64,000 nucleotides of DNA from Dipteris shenzhenensis (GCA_047967505.1 CM106538.1), one strand, 5' to 3'; positions 43,067-55,840 are shown, counted from the stretch's first letter. Notes: generated by a model from the letters alone, not told the origin. Made by a program: numbers and translations.

Positions 43067-44556
43067 TCATTGCATAGCATACTCCCACTTACGTTTATCC
43101 TCACGCATCATAGCCTCTCTGTAGCAAGAAGGCTCCCCGCAATCAGTAAGCATCACATAGTCTATCCCTGGAACAAACCTATCAGGCAGTCTAGACACTC
43201 TAGATGATCTTCTCAAGGGCATTTCAGCTTGCTGTCCCACTTGCATATCAGCCACATTTGGCTCATCATTTCCACCAATAGATGATCCATCATCTACCCT
43301 TGATTGTATACCTGTGGGAGTACTTGGTTGTACCATTTCTTGCACATTTGGTGCATGGACAGCTTGCTACCTATCAACATATGCAGGTGGATTCACATCC
43401 TGGAAAGTGATTCTCCTCATTTCCACATCCCTCATGGGTGCCTTATGCATCTTCTTCTCATTGAAGACCACATCATGGCTGCGTATGAACTTCTTTGCTT
43501 CTGGATCCCAGAGACGATAGCCCATCTCTCCACTTTCACCATAACCTAGAAAGATGCATTTCCTAGACTTAGGATCTAGCTTCTTTCGAAGCTCTTTTGG
43601 CACATGTGCATATGCCTCACACCCAAATATACGCAAATGAGAGTAAGAGGGCTTCTTTCCACTCCATGCCTCTTCAGGAATACCACCATCCAAACTCTTA
43701 CTAGGTGATCTATTGATCACATGCACTGCAGTCTTCATTGCCTCAGCCCAAAAACCACTAGAAAGACTTGCATTGGAAAGCATGCATTGCAACCTTTCTT
43801 GAATGGTACGGTTCATCTTTTCTGCAACTGGATTTTGCTCTCGAGTACGAGGGGATGTAAGCTCCCTCTTAATCCCACGAGTATCACAGAAATGCTGAAA
43901 GTCATGAGAGAGATACTCTCCACCATTGTCAGTCCGTAGGCATTTAAGCGTTCTACCTGACTGATTCTCAACCAAGGCCAGCCATTTCTGAAATACCTGG
44001 AACACATCACTCTTCCGAGCTATAGCATAAGCCCACACTTTCCTAGTTGCATCATCAATGAATGTCACATAGTATTCAGCCCCGCCTAATGACCGTGTAG
44101 GCATGGGACCACATACGTTTGAATGCACCAAATCAAGCATTTCAAACTCTTTCTTTCCCCTTCTTTTATGGGCTGATTTAGTCTGCTTCCCATAGAGACA
44201 GTGCTCACAAAATTCAAAATCAGAGAAACTCAAATGCGGTACATAACCCAAACGGCATAAGAGTTTCATTCCATTCTGGCTCATGTGCCCCAACCTGCAA
44301 TGCCATAGAGAAGTGCTTGGCTGCTCGGTTATTGCAACAACATGATCAAATACCCCTGATACATGTAAGGGATACAAAGTCCCACACTTGGCACCCCTGG
44401 CCAAAAGCATAGAGCCCTTCTGAATTTTCCAACTCTGAAAGCCAAAAGTGGTGTGAAAACCAATATCATCTAGCTGACCCACTGAAATAAGACTCTTGGT
44501 CAGCTTAGGCACATGTCTCACATGTTTCAAAACAAATGCAGACCCATTTGCACAAG
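43067..44556 (-). pseudogene. copia-2 integrase and linker
   Basis: The GAG_pre-integrase zinc region (WHCRLGHMSQNGMKLL, CEHCLYGKQ) is followed by the rve core: FIDDATRKVWAY (Asp), LRTDNGGEYLS (Asp), PVAEKMNRT (Glu). Then come FWAEAMKTAVHVINRSPSK and RIFGCEAYAHVPKELRKK, and a linker leading to RT. A TAG at 43367-43369 (Gln position) and a TGA at 43067-43069 (Arg position) lie in the linker. A one-base gain in an A-run (44557-44561) separates this frame from gag-protease. Confidence 0.9.
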
Positions 44557-45674
44557 AAAAACTTTATGTCACCTGCTCCCACTATGTCACATGCATAGTC
44601 ATTTCCAAGATGCACACAACCTGTCTTTCCACTATCATAAGTGGAGAACCATTCCCTATGGGGAGTAACATGGAATGAAGCACCAGAATCCAAAATCCAA
44701 TCCTGGGAATATGCATCATCTGCAGTGGTAAGCAACTCTGCAGATAAACTAGACATGAAGAGAACATCATTGTCACTATCACGTGTGACTGCATTGATCT
44801 CCTCGATCTTCACTTTTCCTTTGTCCTCCCTTGGACTCTCTTCCTTTTGATTTGCACCCCAATTTGCATTCTTTTTCTTATCCTTTTGCTCTCTTTTCAG
44901 CTTGTAGCAATCCTTTTTCATATCGCCCTTCTTGCCACAATGATAACACTCAATGTTCCGTGCCCTGGATTTGCTACGAGACTTCCCTCTTTCTTGGGAC
45001 TTCCCCCTGAATTGTGATCTGCCCCTTTGCACATTTAAGGCTGCATCCTGCTTGTTGCCATCCATAGACTTCCGTCTAATCTCCTCGGCCAACAAGCTAC
45101 CCACAACATCATCAAATTTCAGTACTCCACCAGGTGCAGAGTTACTGACAGCTGTACGGAAGGTATCCCATGAGGATGGCAATGAACATAAGAGAAATAT
45201 TGCCTTAGTCTCCGCATCAAAATTCATCTTCTGAGCCTGAAGCTGGCTGAAAATAATATTGAATTCATTCAAGTGAGAAGCAATGGAGACCCCTTCCTTC
45301 ATTTGCAGCTCAAACAACCTCTTCATGAGGTAAACTTTATTAGAGGCAGTTTCCTTCTCATAAGTGGCACACAGTTTCTTCCACAAATCTTCCGTAGTCT
45401 GCTCATTTACTACTGTGAAATAAACTGACTCTGCAAGATGAAGTCTAATAGTAGACTTTGCTAATGCATCCAACTCATTCCAATCATCCTCAGACATATT
45501 TGCAGGCTTAGCTTCAATCCCTGCCAAGGGTTTAATCTGCTTCTTTTGAATAAGCACATCCCTTATTTGTTCTTTCCACAAAGAAAAGTTTGTCCCATCA
45601 AACTTTTTAATGCTGAAAAACTCCTTTTCAGACATGGAAGAGGATGCCATGATGCAAATAAAGCAAAATCCCAA
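44505..45674 (-). pseudogene. copia-2 gag and protease
   Basis: A 389-codon frame. Gag covers about residues 9-215 (FFSIKKFDGTNFSLWKEQI, then LWKKLCATYEKETASNKVYL, a UBN2-type domain). The zinc knuckle CYHCGKKGDMKKDC has Asp where the family has His (codon at 44922-44924). The protease active site is WILDSGASFH. The last ~20 residues are out of frame because of the A-run lesion near 44557. The likely Gag start is the second Met (MASSSMSEKE), matching family N-termini. Confidence 0.88.
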
Positions 45675-47074
45675 ATGCTAGTGCCTGCAAGAGAGAATCA
45701 CACCAAATACCAAGTGCACCCAAATATGTATGTCACAATAGAGTGAAATATCACCAAAACTCAAAACTCAAAGCATCAAAAGATGCATCTGACTCATGTG
45801 CATATACTATGCATCCATATGAGCAAATCTGGCCCAAAAGGAAATGCCAATAAGTGCCAAATGACTCAAGCATAAACACTGTCCACTGGCATATGCATCA
45901 ATTATATCCCATCCAAGAGAGCATAGCACTATCAGTGCATCACCAACAATGTGTCAAAGCTGTCCCTCAGCATAAAATAGCATCCATGTGCAAAGCGTCC
46001 ATAAAAATAGCATCCCACAAGGCAATTTGGGCCTATCAGCGCATCCAACAAGGACCGCAATGCATCCAAATGGCCTATAAATCATCCACTGCAACCCAAT
46101 GCATACCACGAATGAGCGCACCTGCTCAAACTGCAACCAGAGTGATCTGTATAAGGTATGCTCAAGAAATCATAGTCCCACGGTAATGAGCGCTACTGAA
46201 AATAGAACCTGAGATGCTTCAAAACATGGACGCCATTGCATAATCGGACTCAGCAAGAAAATCTGCAAATATCTCTCTTCTGCCAGAACTCCAAAATCCC
46301 AACCGATGAGTGAGAAATGGGAGTCAACACTTATCCACTGCCATGTGGCATAAATCTAAGGTTTCAAAACCTTAGCATGAAAAATGCATAACAGAGAGAC
46401 GAAATCGAATACACAGAGATTTATAACTCTGAAAATCCTCCACCGAATCACGCAAGAACTGATAGGTAGGGGTTTTTGGGCGTCCGGAACGCAATGGGAC
46501 AGACGGTTTTGGAAACCGTGGTCTCAATCACTGGGTCCAACACACGGACTGAAAAACGTTTTTGGAAACAGAGCTATCTGTAAACTCCACCGGAGTGCGA
46601 ATGATGAGCAACATAGAAGTTTTAGGACCTCCTGAGTCCACCGAAACTGACAGATCTGCAAATGGTTGCTCCAAACTTGAGTTCCAACACCCGGGCAAAA
46701 AACGCAGAAATTGACACAGTGAGTCAGAAATCCACTGAAATGATCTCAGATTCAAGAATGAAGGTGTTTCCAAGCTCCTGAAGTAATGTGGACACCAAAA
46801 ACAAGCAATAGGTGCCTCCACAAGTCAATACGGAGTCTCTGTCATCGAACGGAACAGGGAAAAGCTCAAAAAACGACTTTTTCTTTGAAAAGCTCTTAAC
46901 AGGCTCTCAAAACCACTTCGCAAAGCCAAAGTGACTTTTCCAAATGTTCCTCCAAGGTCTCTGCACACTCGGATGCAAGTAAAGTCACCCACAAAGCTTC
47001 CCACAGAGCTTCTCCTTCCTCCCACAGAGCTGCTGAGCTTCCAAGCATTCACGCACGCTCAGCTAGATCACCCG
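45675..47074 (-). other. copia-2 leader (about 1.4 kb)
   Basis: Long untranslated leader between the PBS and gag with no coding homology seen. Unusually long leaders are present in both copia elements of this window. Confidence 0.6.
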
Positions 47075-47087
47075 GGCTCTAATACCA
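47075..47087 (-). other. copia-2 primer-binding site
   Basis: TGGTATTAGAGCC on the minus strand, 2 bp inside the 5' LTR. It differs from the initiator-Met complement TGGTATCAGAGC at one position. Confidence 0.85.
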
Positions 47088-47089
47088 GT

Positions 47090-47259
47090 TGAGAGTGCTC
47101 TCAACGGAAGCAAGAACGGAAGAAGGAGAGAGAGAGACAAAGATCCACACAAGTTTTGGTGGGTGCAGAACCACCCTAATCTTCTTTTTCATTCATTTAT
47201 ATATGTGTTTGAGTATTGTACATAACTGGGGTTAAGGCACAGTGAACTTTAACCCCACA
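47090..47259 (-). repeat. copia-2 5' LTR
   Basis: 170 bp, one difference from the 3' LTR, followed by the target duplication TGCAC. Confidence 0.95.
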
Positions 47260-47264
47260 TGCAC

Positions 47265-49560
47265 CTAAGGTTTGAGAGGGCCACCGAGATCTCATTCCTA
47301 GGCACCCTGGTATTGGCTTCCTAGTCTTAAAGGACATAGGGCCAATCAGATGGACTTTTGGGATAACACCTTCCTAATATCAATGGCCCCTTGTCCCAAT
47401 CTATTTGCAACTTGGGGAGGACCTCCAGAGAGTAATTCCTTCGCCATGAAATCATCCTATAGGCCTATTCCAAATGTGAATATACCCATACCAAGGGCAT
47501 ACCAGTAAGACCAATAAGACTCAAGTCCACCACGTATGTCAACTCTATGTCCCACGAGGCAAGATAATCCATTTCGATCCCTATCAACCCGACAAACTTT
47601 TATAATCAACCCCAAGGACCATCCAACTTTGGCACTACGCCAGACCCTCAACCACCTCCGCCCATGCCAGAAACAGTACTCATTGATGAGGTGATGAGGA
47701 TCCTTGTACAATCGCTAGGAAGGGGGATGGAATTGCCAGTAGTCATGGGGAGGGATATTAATGCCTCACGCAATTGCCCGATCACAATCTCCAATTTCAT
47801 CTCTAAGTTCTTAGGTGAAGGAGATCTAGTCTCCCAAATAGAAAGGTTCAAGTAGACCTGCAAGGCCTTTGGAGATATTGGTGACCTGGACAAAGTGAAC
47901 ACGTTCGGGCTTAGCCTTGACAGCAAGGTAGGCCTGTGGTATAGAGCTCTAGGGCCATAATAAAAGATCAATTGGGAGACCCTACGGAAGGCCTTCATAG
48001 TGAGATTCACTCCCACAGGCTCAAAGTGGAGCTCGATCAACCAGTTGTATGAAGTTAAGAAAAAGAAACATGAAACCCTCCAAGAATAGATTACAAGGAT
48101 CAAACATCTAAATTCTCATTGTGAACACACAAGAGGACAAGCATCTGTTGCCTCGATTCTTCATCGAATTAAGGGATGCAAAGTTACATGACCATCTATT
48201 CACCCTAAATCCCACATCCTTTGAGCTGTGTAGCAAGACTGTCGTGCTCTTGGATGATAACATGAAGGACAAGGCCCATCCCAAGAAGTCACTGGTCGCT
48301 CCCTCATTAGTACTTCTCATTATAGTAAGACCATTAGCTCTATCGATGGTAAGCAAGCCTCCCAAATAACTAAGGGCATAAACATGGATGAGGGAGCCAC
48401 ATACCTTTTGAATCGAGTAGCCCAATAGTCAAGGGTGGACTGGGCAAAGAAGGCCTGAGTAATCCACACTTGTTTCCAAGATGAGACAATGTGTGGTGTG
48501 GGATACGCACAGGAAACCACCCAACAAATGAGTGTCCTTGTCTGATGGCAATGCCATCACTCTTTTGCGCTCATTGTGCTAGGTAGGGAAATCATGAAAC
48601 TTCACAATGTCGTTACTCTAAGCCTATTCCCCCAGCCATGTACCAACAACAGAAACCACTATCCAGGGCCAATTAGCCTTACAAGGAGCCCCCCAGGTCA
48701 ACCAAGGGCTGATACGAGCTAAAATTTGCCACTTTTGCCACCTATTCTAGGTCCACAACCCCCACTGCCCCGGATCACTCCCATAAACCAGGTAATCATT
48801 GAGCAGCCACCAAGCACGTGGGAGGACCCTGACTACATCTTACCAGCACCTGAGTCATCTCCCTATGAGATTCCTCTGTATCAAACTAGTCATATCATTC
48901 ATTATGTGATGCATGACGAGCAAAGCATTCTGGTGTATCAAACGGCTCCTACAATGCAACGAGCCATCAAGGACATGAATGCCATGAATCGCAAGCCAGC
49001 AATCTAGTGTTATACTTGCCAAGGTCCACACCGTGCTAGTGAGTGTCCATACAAAACTATTGCTAACCAGGCCATAGCCTATTATAACTGCCAAGGGCCT
49101 CACTTGCTTAGGGATTTCCCATACAAGGATGATCAACCCACATCTGCGCCGATCACAACCAATTCAAATACCCCATTGTGTTCTAGTTGCAGGGTGGATG
49201 ATCTCTATAAAGAGAACCCTATGAGAAGGACCCCTAGACTGGCCCCCAACCCAAAAGATAGTATTAACCTGCTAAGTATTGAAAGGGTGCGAGTATCCTT
49301 AGTATCACTGAATGTGATCACGTGGGCCCAAGCCAAGGCCATGAGTAAGGAGCTCCGCAAGCAGGCCAATAAGGAAAGGATGGCTGCATCCCAGTCTAAG
49401 GGCAAGGGTTGGGCGAATGCAATTAAAGTGGGGGAAGGTTCAAACCAAGTCATTATCCAAAGTGGCTCAAATGAAGAGATTGCAACAGTCTCCACCTCAA
49501 CATCATCAGGACCTGGCCGATCAAACATGAAAACCACCGCACCATAGTATGAGATAAGAG
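47265..49560 (+). pseudogene. gypsy-2 gag with tandem zinc knuckles
   Basis: A broken plus-strand reading gives a retrotransposon gag core (ISNFISKFLGEGDLVSQIER, then TCKAFGDIGDLDKVNTFGLS and LWYRAL). Near 49008-49130 there are two knuckles: CYTCQGPHRASEC (C-x2-C-x3-H-x4-C, one residue short) and YNCQGPHLLRDFP, where the outer cysteines are lost. A basic open stretch follows (49104-49547). Many stops, mostly TAG. Confidence 0.65.
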
Positions 49561-51360
49561 GCAAGGCTAGTGAGACACAGCTGTGGAGATGGGATTCAAG
49601 CCTAGTGGGTTGTCAAAACAAATACCTTGACCCAAACACTGAGAAGTAACGCCTGGTTGAGACACAAAGTTTAGTCCATAATTGCCAGGAGAGATTTGAG
49701 CCAATGGCTTAAGACTCTTAAGAATATGGACACCGTTCACCCTAATCATCAAGTGCCAAAGGGAGCTGCAAGGCCCCTTCCCACCCTAGATAAGGTAGAT
49801 GAGATCATTGCAAATAGCACTTCGGAAGTCTCTACTACGACAAAAGGTGTTTGAAGAGGAACTGGACTTGGCCTCAAGCCATGGAAGAGGACACAGCATC
49901 TTTTTATGGGTTTGAAGAACCTAAGTCCAAGGGTAGAGAACCAAATGGTTAGCCACGAGATGTGGCTGGGCCCACTGCGTTCTTATCCATAGAGATAAAG
50001 ATGCCCATAACATCCCTACTAAAAGGAAATCCCATCCTCTGGAGAGATCTCTCTGATTGGATGAATGGGCAAATGGTCAACCCAAAAGAAGTGGACAGTG
50101 GACACCGATGTTGTCAAAGTCCTGCATGAAGAGCCGAATGTGCTAAAGATACCATTCAATAAGCTGGGCCAGTATTCAGAGAGTACTTTGAGAGCAATGA
50201 CCCAAACGCCATAATTTTGATGTTTTGCCAAAACAAGAAGGCCATAGCTATCTTGGATGGCAGAGCAGGTATCAGTATCATCACGAAGCAATGCTAGGCA
50301 AAATGGGAAAAATCGAAGATGGAAAGCAACAATCTAATTGTGAAATTAGCTGATGGTGTGATAGCCCATCTAGTGGGGATCCTAAGGGACATAAAGATCA
50401 AAACCTTTGGTCTGACCTACCGAGTCTAGTTTGTGGTGATGGATTTCCACGGGCCACCAGATGGCTATGATGCTATCCTAGGAAGACCCTTCATGCACGT
50501 TGTAGGCCTATGGGCCTCTAATTAGATTTATTTGCACAAGGACAGGCAAATTTTGAGGGTCAACCTATAGACTAGAAGGCACACCCCATGATCGGCTATT
50601 TGTTTGCAACCGAGTCAGATACGACTTCGGGAACCACCCTCATGAATGTCTTCCACACTTTCAATGAAAAATGTAAAGGTGAGGACCAAGATGAGCACTC
50701 ATTTTACGGGACATCACGAATTCTCATCAAACTAGGGAGCCCAATTGAATAGACTAAAGGCCCCCCTAGTTTACCTTAAGTGGAGGAGGCACTCTCTACA
50801 GAATTGCCCTTTGTAGAGGATAAACCACCGCGCAAGACCAAGGCCTCAAAGTCCACAGACCCTAAGACAACATGTAAGGGAAAGAAAATTGCTCCAAAAG
50901 CCATAGAAGATGATGAGGATGAGGAAGAAAGTGACCTGCGTTAGGTCCCCAACCACTTTAAAGCCTACACGGTACAAGACCGTAGGATACTATTGGAATA
51001 GGCTAAGAGGTGTGCCAAGCAAGGAGATCAAAATGGGTATGACGGTCCGGCAAAGGTCAAGGAAGTCCGTCCAAGAGAGGACCCTATGTCAGTTTACATA
51101 GCTGATGACCTAACTTCTAAGCAAGAGCAGGCCTTGCTTGCCTTGTTGCATAACTTTCAAGATTATTTTGCCTAGAAGTACACAGATGTGAAGGGAATGT
51201 CACTGGAAGTAGTGCAACATACTATTCCTATGATGGATGGCATTAGACCGGTACAATAGCAACCCTATCCCATGAACCCAAAATATGCAATGATCATCTG
51301 AGAGGAAATACAAAAGCAGATCGATGCAGGGTTCATCTATGAGATCGAGCATACAGACTA
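49561..51360 (+). pseudogene. gypsy-2 protease and linker
   Basis: Readable fragments of an aspartic protease: AIAILDGRAGISIITKQC (50230-50295, active site D-G-R-A in place of D-[TS/G]-G-A), then VKLADGVIAHLVGILRDIKI and GYDAILGRPFMHVVGLW. A stop-ridden linker leads to the RT start (RPVQ*QPYPMNPKYA). Confidence 0.6.
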
Positions 51361-52020
51361 GGTTTCTCCCATCATTATAGTGCTAAAAAAGAACAACAAA
51401 GTTGGAGTATGCATTGATCTCAAGAAGGTAAATGCCTTGACTCATAAGGATAATTACCCACTACTATTTACAAAGCACGTCCTAGAAAGAGTCATGGGCA
51501 AAGAAGCGTATAGTTTCTGGGATGGATTCTCATGGTGCAACCAGGTGTCCATAGCACCCAAATTCACCATAAAACTAAATTCCTCATGGGGATTTAATGC
51601 TTCAAAGGTGATGATCTTCAGACTCACTAATGTGCCCACGACATTCCAATGGCTAATGATCATTACATTCATGAAATACTTGAGGCCTTTTTTAGAAGTA
51701 TTCCTAGATGATATGTGTGTTCACTCTAATTGGGATGATCATCTGAAGTATTTGAGATTGGTATTTGAAAAACATCATCTCTATAGAATCTCCCTCAATC
51801 CCCTAAAGTGTTAGTTCTAGGTGAAACATGGGTTAATACTCCAATCGCAAATGCAAAGGGTGTACAGTGGTTCACTAGGCATACGGGCTACTATCATCAA
51901 TTTATTTACAATTATGCAGAGATTGCCCGCCCTGTACAAATTGCTGATTATATTCCATTGGATAGAAAAGTGTCAGTTATCATATGAGGCTCTTAAATTG
52001 GTCTTAGCATCAGCCCCTAT
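51361..52020 (+). pseudogene. gypsy-2 reverse transcriptase
   Basis: The frame 51380-51814 has KNNKVGVCIDLKKVNALTHK, the block FWDGFSW, SSWGFNASKVMIFRLTNVPT and the intact active site VFLDDMCVHS, then DHLKYLRLVFEKHHLYRISL. The preceding conserved Trp in 'WVSP' is a TAG (about 51359), and a TAG follows the frame at 51812. Confidence 0.8.
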
Positions 52021-52450
52021 TTTGTGAGCACCCAATTGGGACTTAGAATTTCATGTTCACATTGATGCCTCAAAATTTGGAATGGGGTGCATATTGGCAT
52101 AGCCAAGTGAGTTTAATTTGGATTATCCAATATACTTCGCTAGTCTCTAGTTGAATGATGCTGAAATGAACTACACCACCACTGAATGTGAAGGCTTGGC
52201 AATGGTTTATGCAATTAAAAATTTTAGGCATTACTTGTTAGCAAACAAGTTTGTCTTCTTAGTTGATCACTAGGACCTCCTTTACTTAGTCAATAAACCA
52301 TGCATGATAGGTCGCATCACTCGATGGATGCTTATCCTTTTGGAAACTGATTTTATGGTAGCATTCACAAAGGGATGTACACACTTCATGGTGGATTACA
52401 TGTCTCGGATCCCTAATGGTGAGCTTGTTACATGAGTCAAAGATGATCTC
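52021..52450 (+). pseudogene. gypsy-2 RNase H
   Basis: NWDLEFHVHIDASKFGMGCI, then NDAEMNYTTTECEGLAMVYA and NFRHYLLANKFVFLVDH, with TAG stops where the family has Gln or Trp. It ends VDYMSRIPNGE. Confidence 0.8.
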
Positions 52451-53640
52451 CTAGATGCCCCACTATTCTTAGTAGACCTAGTTCTTGAATGGGCACACAA
52501 AATTGGACACGTCTTAACAAATGGGTTTCCCCAAGACAAAACACTCAATAATGATAGGGCTAGAAAACTAATTAAGGATGTAGCCCCATACGAACTGATA
52601 GCTGGACAACTCTACCGAATGGGAGAAGATGGTATTATGTGTCAATGCATCTAGGAAGATGAATTTGTGGAAGTCCTAGAGGAATCTCATTGTGGCATTG
52701 TTGGCTGCCACTTCACTAGAGAACTTATAGCTCATAAAGTATTACAGGCTAGGTTATGGTGGCCAACACTCTTCATAGATGCCATCAATTTCATTGTAGA
52801 TGCCGTTAATTTCATCAAGCATTGTGATCCTTGCCAATGTCTCTCCATACCTCATGGCCGGGACTACATGTCATTGATTGGAGTCCTCACTAATTAGCCC
52901 TTTGAAAAGTGGGGGAGTGATTTTGTTGGTCCTATTAGTCCCACCGCAAAAGGCACCTAGGCCAGCTTTATTATCGTGGCCACGGACTATTTCACTAAAT
53001 GGGAAGGCCACCAGGAAAGTGGATGCGAGGGCCACCACGAATTTCCTATATGAAAACGTGATATCTTGCTTCGGCTCCCACTCAAGATTGTGAGTGAGAG
53101 AGGGACACACTTTGTGAATGATGCAATTAGAATATTAATGAGTGAGTTTCTTATAGTACACTAGAAGTCAACTCCTTAATACCCGCAAGCAAACAGCTAG
53201 GTCAAAAGCTCAAACAATTTTTGTGTCGAATCATGGCATGCATGGTTGAGGCCAGCCATAGTGATTTGGAGCATAAATTCATTGCCGCATTATGGGCCTA
53301 TCAAACAACCTACAAGGTGGCAACAAACTACACACCCTTTAACCTTGCGTTCGGGGTGGAAGTAGCAATGCCCATCGAATTATCATGCCCAAACTTTGAG
53401 TGCCAGTTAGGGAACGCAACTCGAAAAGGTTGATGATACAAGGCTAAGGACCGCCGCCTACAGCATGAAAGTGGAGAAGCTCCACTGAAAAAAATAGTTT
53501 GATCGCAACTTGCGCAATAAGAACTTAAAGGAATGTGATCTCATTCTTCTGTATAGCATTAGAAAAACCAAGCACAAGAACAATATTGTGGCATGGGTCC
53601 CTATCGGATGGTAGAAATCATGCACCAAGGGTCCTATAGA
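52451..53640 (+). pseudogene. gypsy-2 integrase
   Basis: HHCC-type entry (EESHCGIVGCHFTRELIAHK, CDPCQC), then the core PFEKWGSDFVGPISPTAKGT, IIVATDYFTKW and a second Asp region with SERGTHFVNDAI. Later pieces include AALWAYQTTYKVATNYTPFN. Several stops and at least two frameshifts (near 53000 and 53060). Confidence 0.75.
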
Positions 53641-53960
53641 ATTGCATTCATTGATTTAGGTGCCAGCCATAATATGATCTCCTATGACATGTGTACTCAG
53701 ATCTTGACCTTCAAGGTAACCCTAAAACCCACACCTATTATTGTTGTGCCATAAATTGCGATCTTTCCCCTGCTATTGGTTATATTGAAATTCCTTTGTC
53801 TGTTAACAACCATTGTGTGGCAAGTCGATTTTATGTTATGCTAGTAGGTGCCATGGATGAACAGGTAATTCTAGGGAGGATATGGTGTTGGATAGTCAAT
53901 TGCGAGATTGATGGGGCAGAGCAAGAGCTACCCTTACTTATAACGACTGCACCTCGATGA
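53641..53960 (+). pseudogene. Second aspartic-protease-like segment downstream of integrase
   Basis: Directly after the integrase C-terminal pattern (GPYRMVEIMHQGSYRIAFID) the reading becomes LGASHNMISYDMCTQ. After a frameshift it continues as AINCDLSPAIGYIEIPLSVN, SRFYVMLVGAMDEQVILGRI and W. D-L-G-A-S and 'VILGR.W' are retropepsin landmarks. Gypsy-2 already has a protease upstream of RT, so this marks either a chimeric junction with a second element or a domain duplication. Confidence 0.5.
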
Positions 53961-55047
53961 TCTCAATTGATGCCAAGACTTCAATTATGTCATCGTCTGA
54001 AGAAAGAAAGGTTGGTGAGCAACTGATTGAGCCTACGGTTCCATGCGCTATTCCCACTGTAGCCATACCCAAGGAGGATGATATTCCAACCTTAGTGGCA
54101 TCACGGGCACATAGAGGAAAGTGCTCATTTTGGCTCCCAAAGGACTCTAACACCATTTCCTCTTCCCAGGTTTTGCCAAGAAAGAGCCAAGGTACAATTT
54201 GGGATGCCCACTCTCCCGTTACATCCACAAAGGCTAAAGCTACATGCTTGAAAGGAAACAGGACAAGTAGATGTCAACAACCAAAGGGTCAGCAAAAGCG
54301 CCACTCTAGATGGATACTGAAGAAGCGATTATTGGAAGCTCAAGGATTCTATTAGGGCAACACCTTCAAGGAATCCCAAGTACGCACCTTTTAGGGAGAT
54401 ACCATGCAATGCCCTATATCATCTATGGCCCAGACCCTAGTAGTTACACAAGAACTTGCCTTTCAAAGAGAGGTAGTACCACAAGAACCTACTGTGGGGG
54501 CCACAAGGGGTACTACAACAAAGGTGAAGCCACAGGACACACCCTTGTATCCCTGAGTCATTATGCTATAGGAATCAGTGGGTTGAGTAGCGACAGACAC
54601 ACAAGAAGCTATCCCTAAAAAAGGGGTAGTAACACAGGAACTACACTCAAGACAAAGATTGAGGCTCGATGGGTTTCAAGGCACCCCGCACCACAATTAA
54701 CTTTAGCATCAATGCCTACAAAGGCAACATACGTGGTGGATCCACAAGAACTCACCACTCATTCTACGACCATAACATTTGAGGCACATGGCAATGCTCT
54801 GGCCGAGACACCTGAAAACCAATGGATTCCTCAAGTCTATGATGAACTCCAAGCGGTTCTCCAATCATTGGAAGCTCGTACCACCAAACACACAACACCA
54901 CTTCTACAAGCTTCATGCACACTCTTCACAGGTGCTTTGAGCAAAATGCTGCCTAGAGGGATGCTAGGTACTGCCAAACTTAACACTACCATCCATGTAC
55001 AGGGTCTAGGTGAAAATAGCAAGTCTAAGTCTTACGTCACAGAATAG
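53957..55047 (+). pseudogene. gypsy-2 3' ORF remnants, unknown function
   Basis: Open stretches 53957-54355 (SEERKVGEQLIEPTVPCAIP) and 54712-55047 (DELQAVLQSLEARTTKHTTP) with a broken middle. No recognised domain. The position after pol matches the extra 3' reading regions of some plant gypsy lineages. Confidence 0.35.
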
Positions 55048-55059
55048 AGCAGGGTCAAG

Positions 55060-55840
55060 TCAAGTCTTTGACTTCCACTGTTTAATCCACCACTCTATAT
55101 CGCTCAGTCCATCTAGCTAGGTGTGTAGGCATCCTGTGTCCACTCGCACTCTAATCATTAATCATTAAATCAATCACACGTTAACACATGGCCAGGGTCA
55201 TATTATTCACTTTTCTTTCACCATGTTGTCCGCACCACGTCATATGCACCAAGGTGAAGTCCAGCAAGGTTAGTCCCATAGTCAAAATCATCACGAGGGT
55301 CTTCAAAACTTGAGTTGCTCCTATAATCTTAATGCAACGAATGACCGATAATGCAACAACTACCTCACTCACTGCTATAAGGATAATGCAACGGCTCCTG
55401 GCCCACTGTGCTAATAATAATGCTACTCATTGCACTAAAAGATAACGCCAGTTGTTGCCATAATTACCGCTACCCATTGCTATATGGATAAAGCGCCTAC
55501 CTCTAACACAGCAACATACCATCCTAATAAAGCCAGAGACTACTTTAATAATGCTTACCCATCGCTGCTTTAATAATGTTGTCATTGCTATAAATCCAAA
55601 TTAATGTTATTCTTTGCTATAATACAGCCAGTCGTTGTGCTATTTGCTAAAGCAACTCAATGCTTTACTAGGTGCCCTATATAAACAACCTTCCTCATTT
55701 TTAGGAGCTCACTTTCTGTTGTACCAAAATCTGCCAAAATTTTCTTTGAATTCTCACAACTCCCAAAATCTTTCAAAACCACCCCACTCGACATTTTCAT
55801 TCATGTCTAACATCTCCTCCCATTGAGTATCGGCTCACAA
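55060..55840 (+). repeat. LTR-like region with degenerate ATAATGC repeats and a TATA box
   Basis: The segment 55300-55640 repeats TTGCTATAA, ATAATGCAACG and ATAATGCT words. TATATAAA at 55678-55685 is followed by a probable transcript start region. No partner LTR was found, so it is either a solo or truncated LTR, or the 5' LTR of the element whose decayed ORF follows. Confidence 0.4.
55678..55685 (+). promoter_or_regulatory. TATA box in the LTR-like region
   Basis: TATATAAA in the context GCCCTATATAAACAACC is a strong plant TATA box, about 140 bp before the first coding-like ATG (55823). Confidence 0.5.

Larger units (their letters stand above)
41349..47259 (-). mobile_element. Young, full-length Ty1/copia element (copia-2)
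   Basis: 170-bp LTRs (41349-41518 and 47090-47259) differ at one base (AAAGAGCC versus AAAGATCC) and are flanked by the duplication TGCAC (41344-41348 and 47260-47264). The PBS (TGGTATTAGAGCC, minus strand 47087-47075) is an initiator-Met type site with a C-to-T change. The polypurine tract CTTTAAGTGGGAGGT abuts the 3' LTR. Gag, protease, integrase, RT and RNase H are all present in order, and nearly everything from integrase on lies in one frame. It carries four in-frame stops, two frameshifts and a damaged zinc knuckle. The near-identical LTRs mean a recent insertion, so the defects were probably already present in the copied RNA. Confidence 0.96.

Noticed and set aside
45854-46821. ORFs in the copia-2 leader
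   Set aside because: On both strands, short, unconserved and between PBS and gag; treated as leader.
47265-55047. A bounded complete gypsy-2 with two LTRs
   Set aside because: No matching pair of long terminal repeats or target duplication could be found, so limits are left open.
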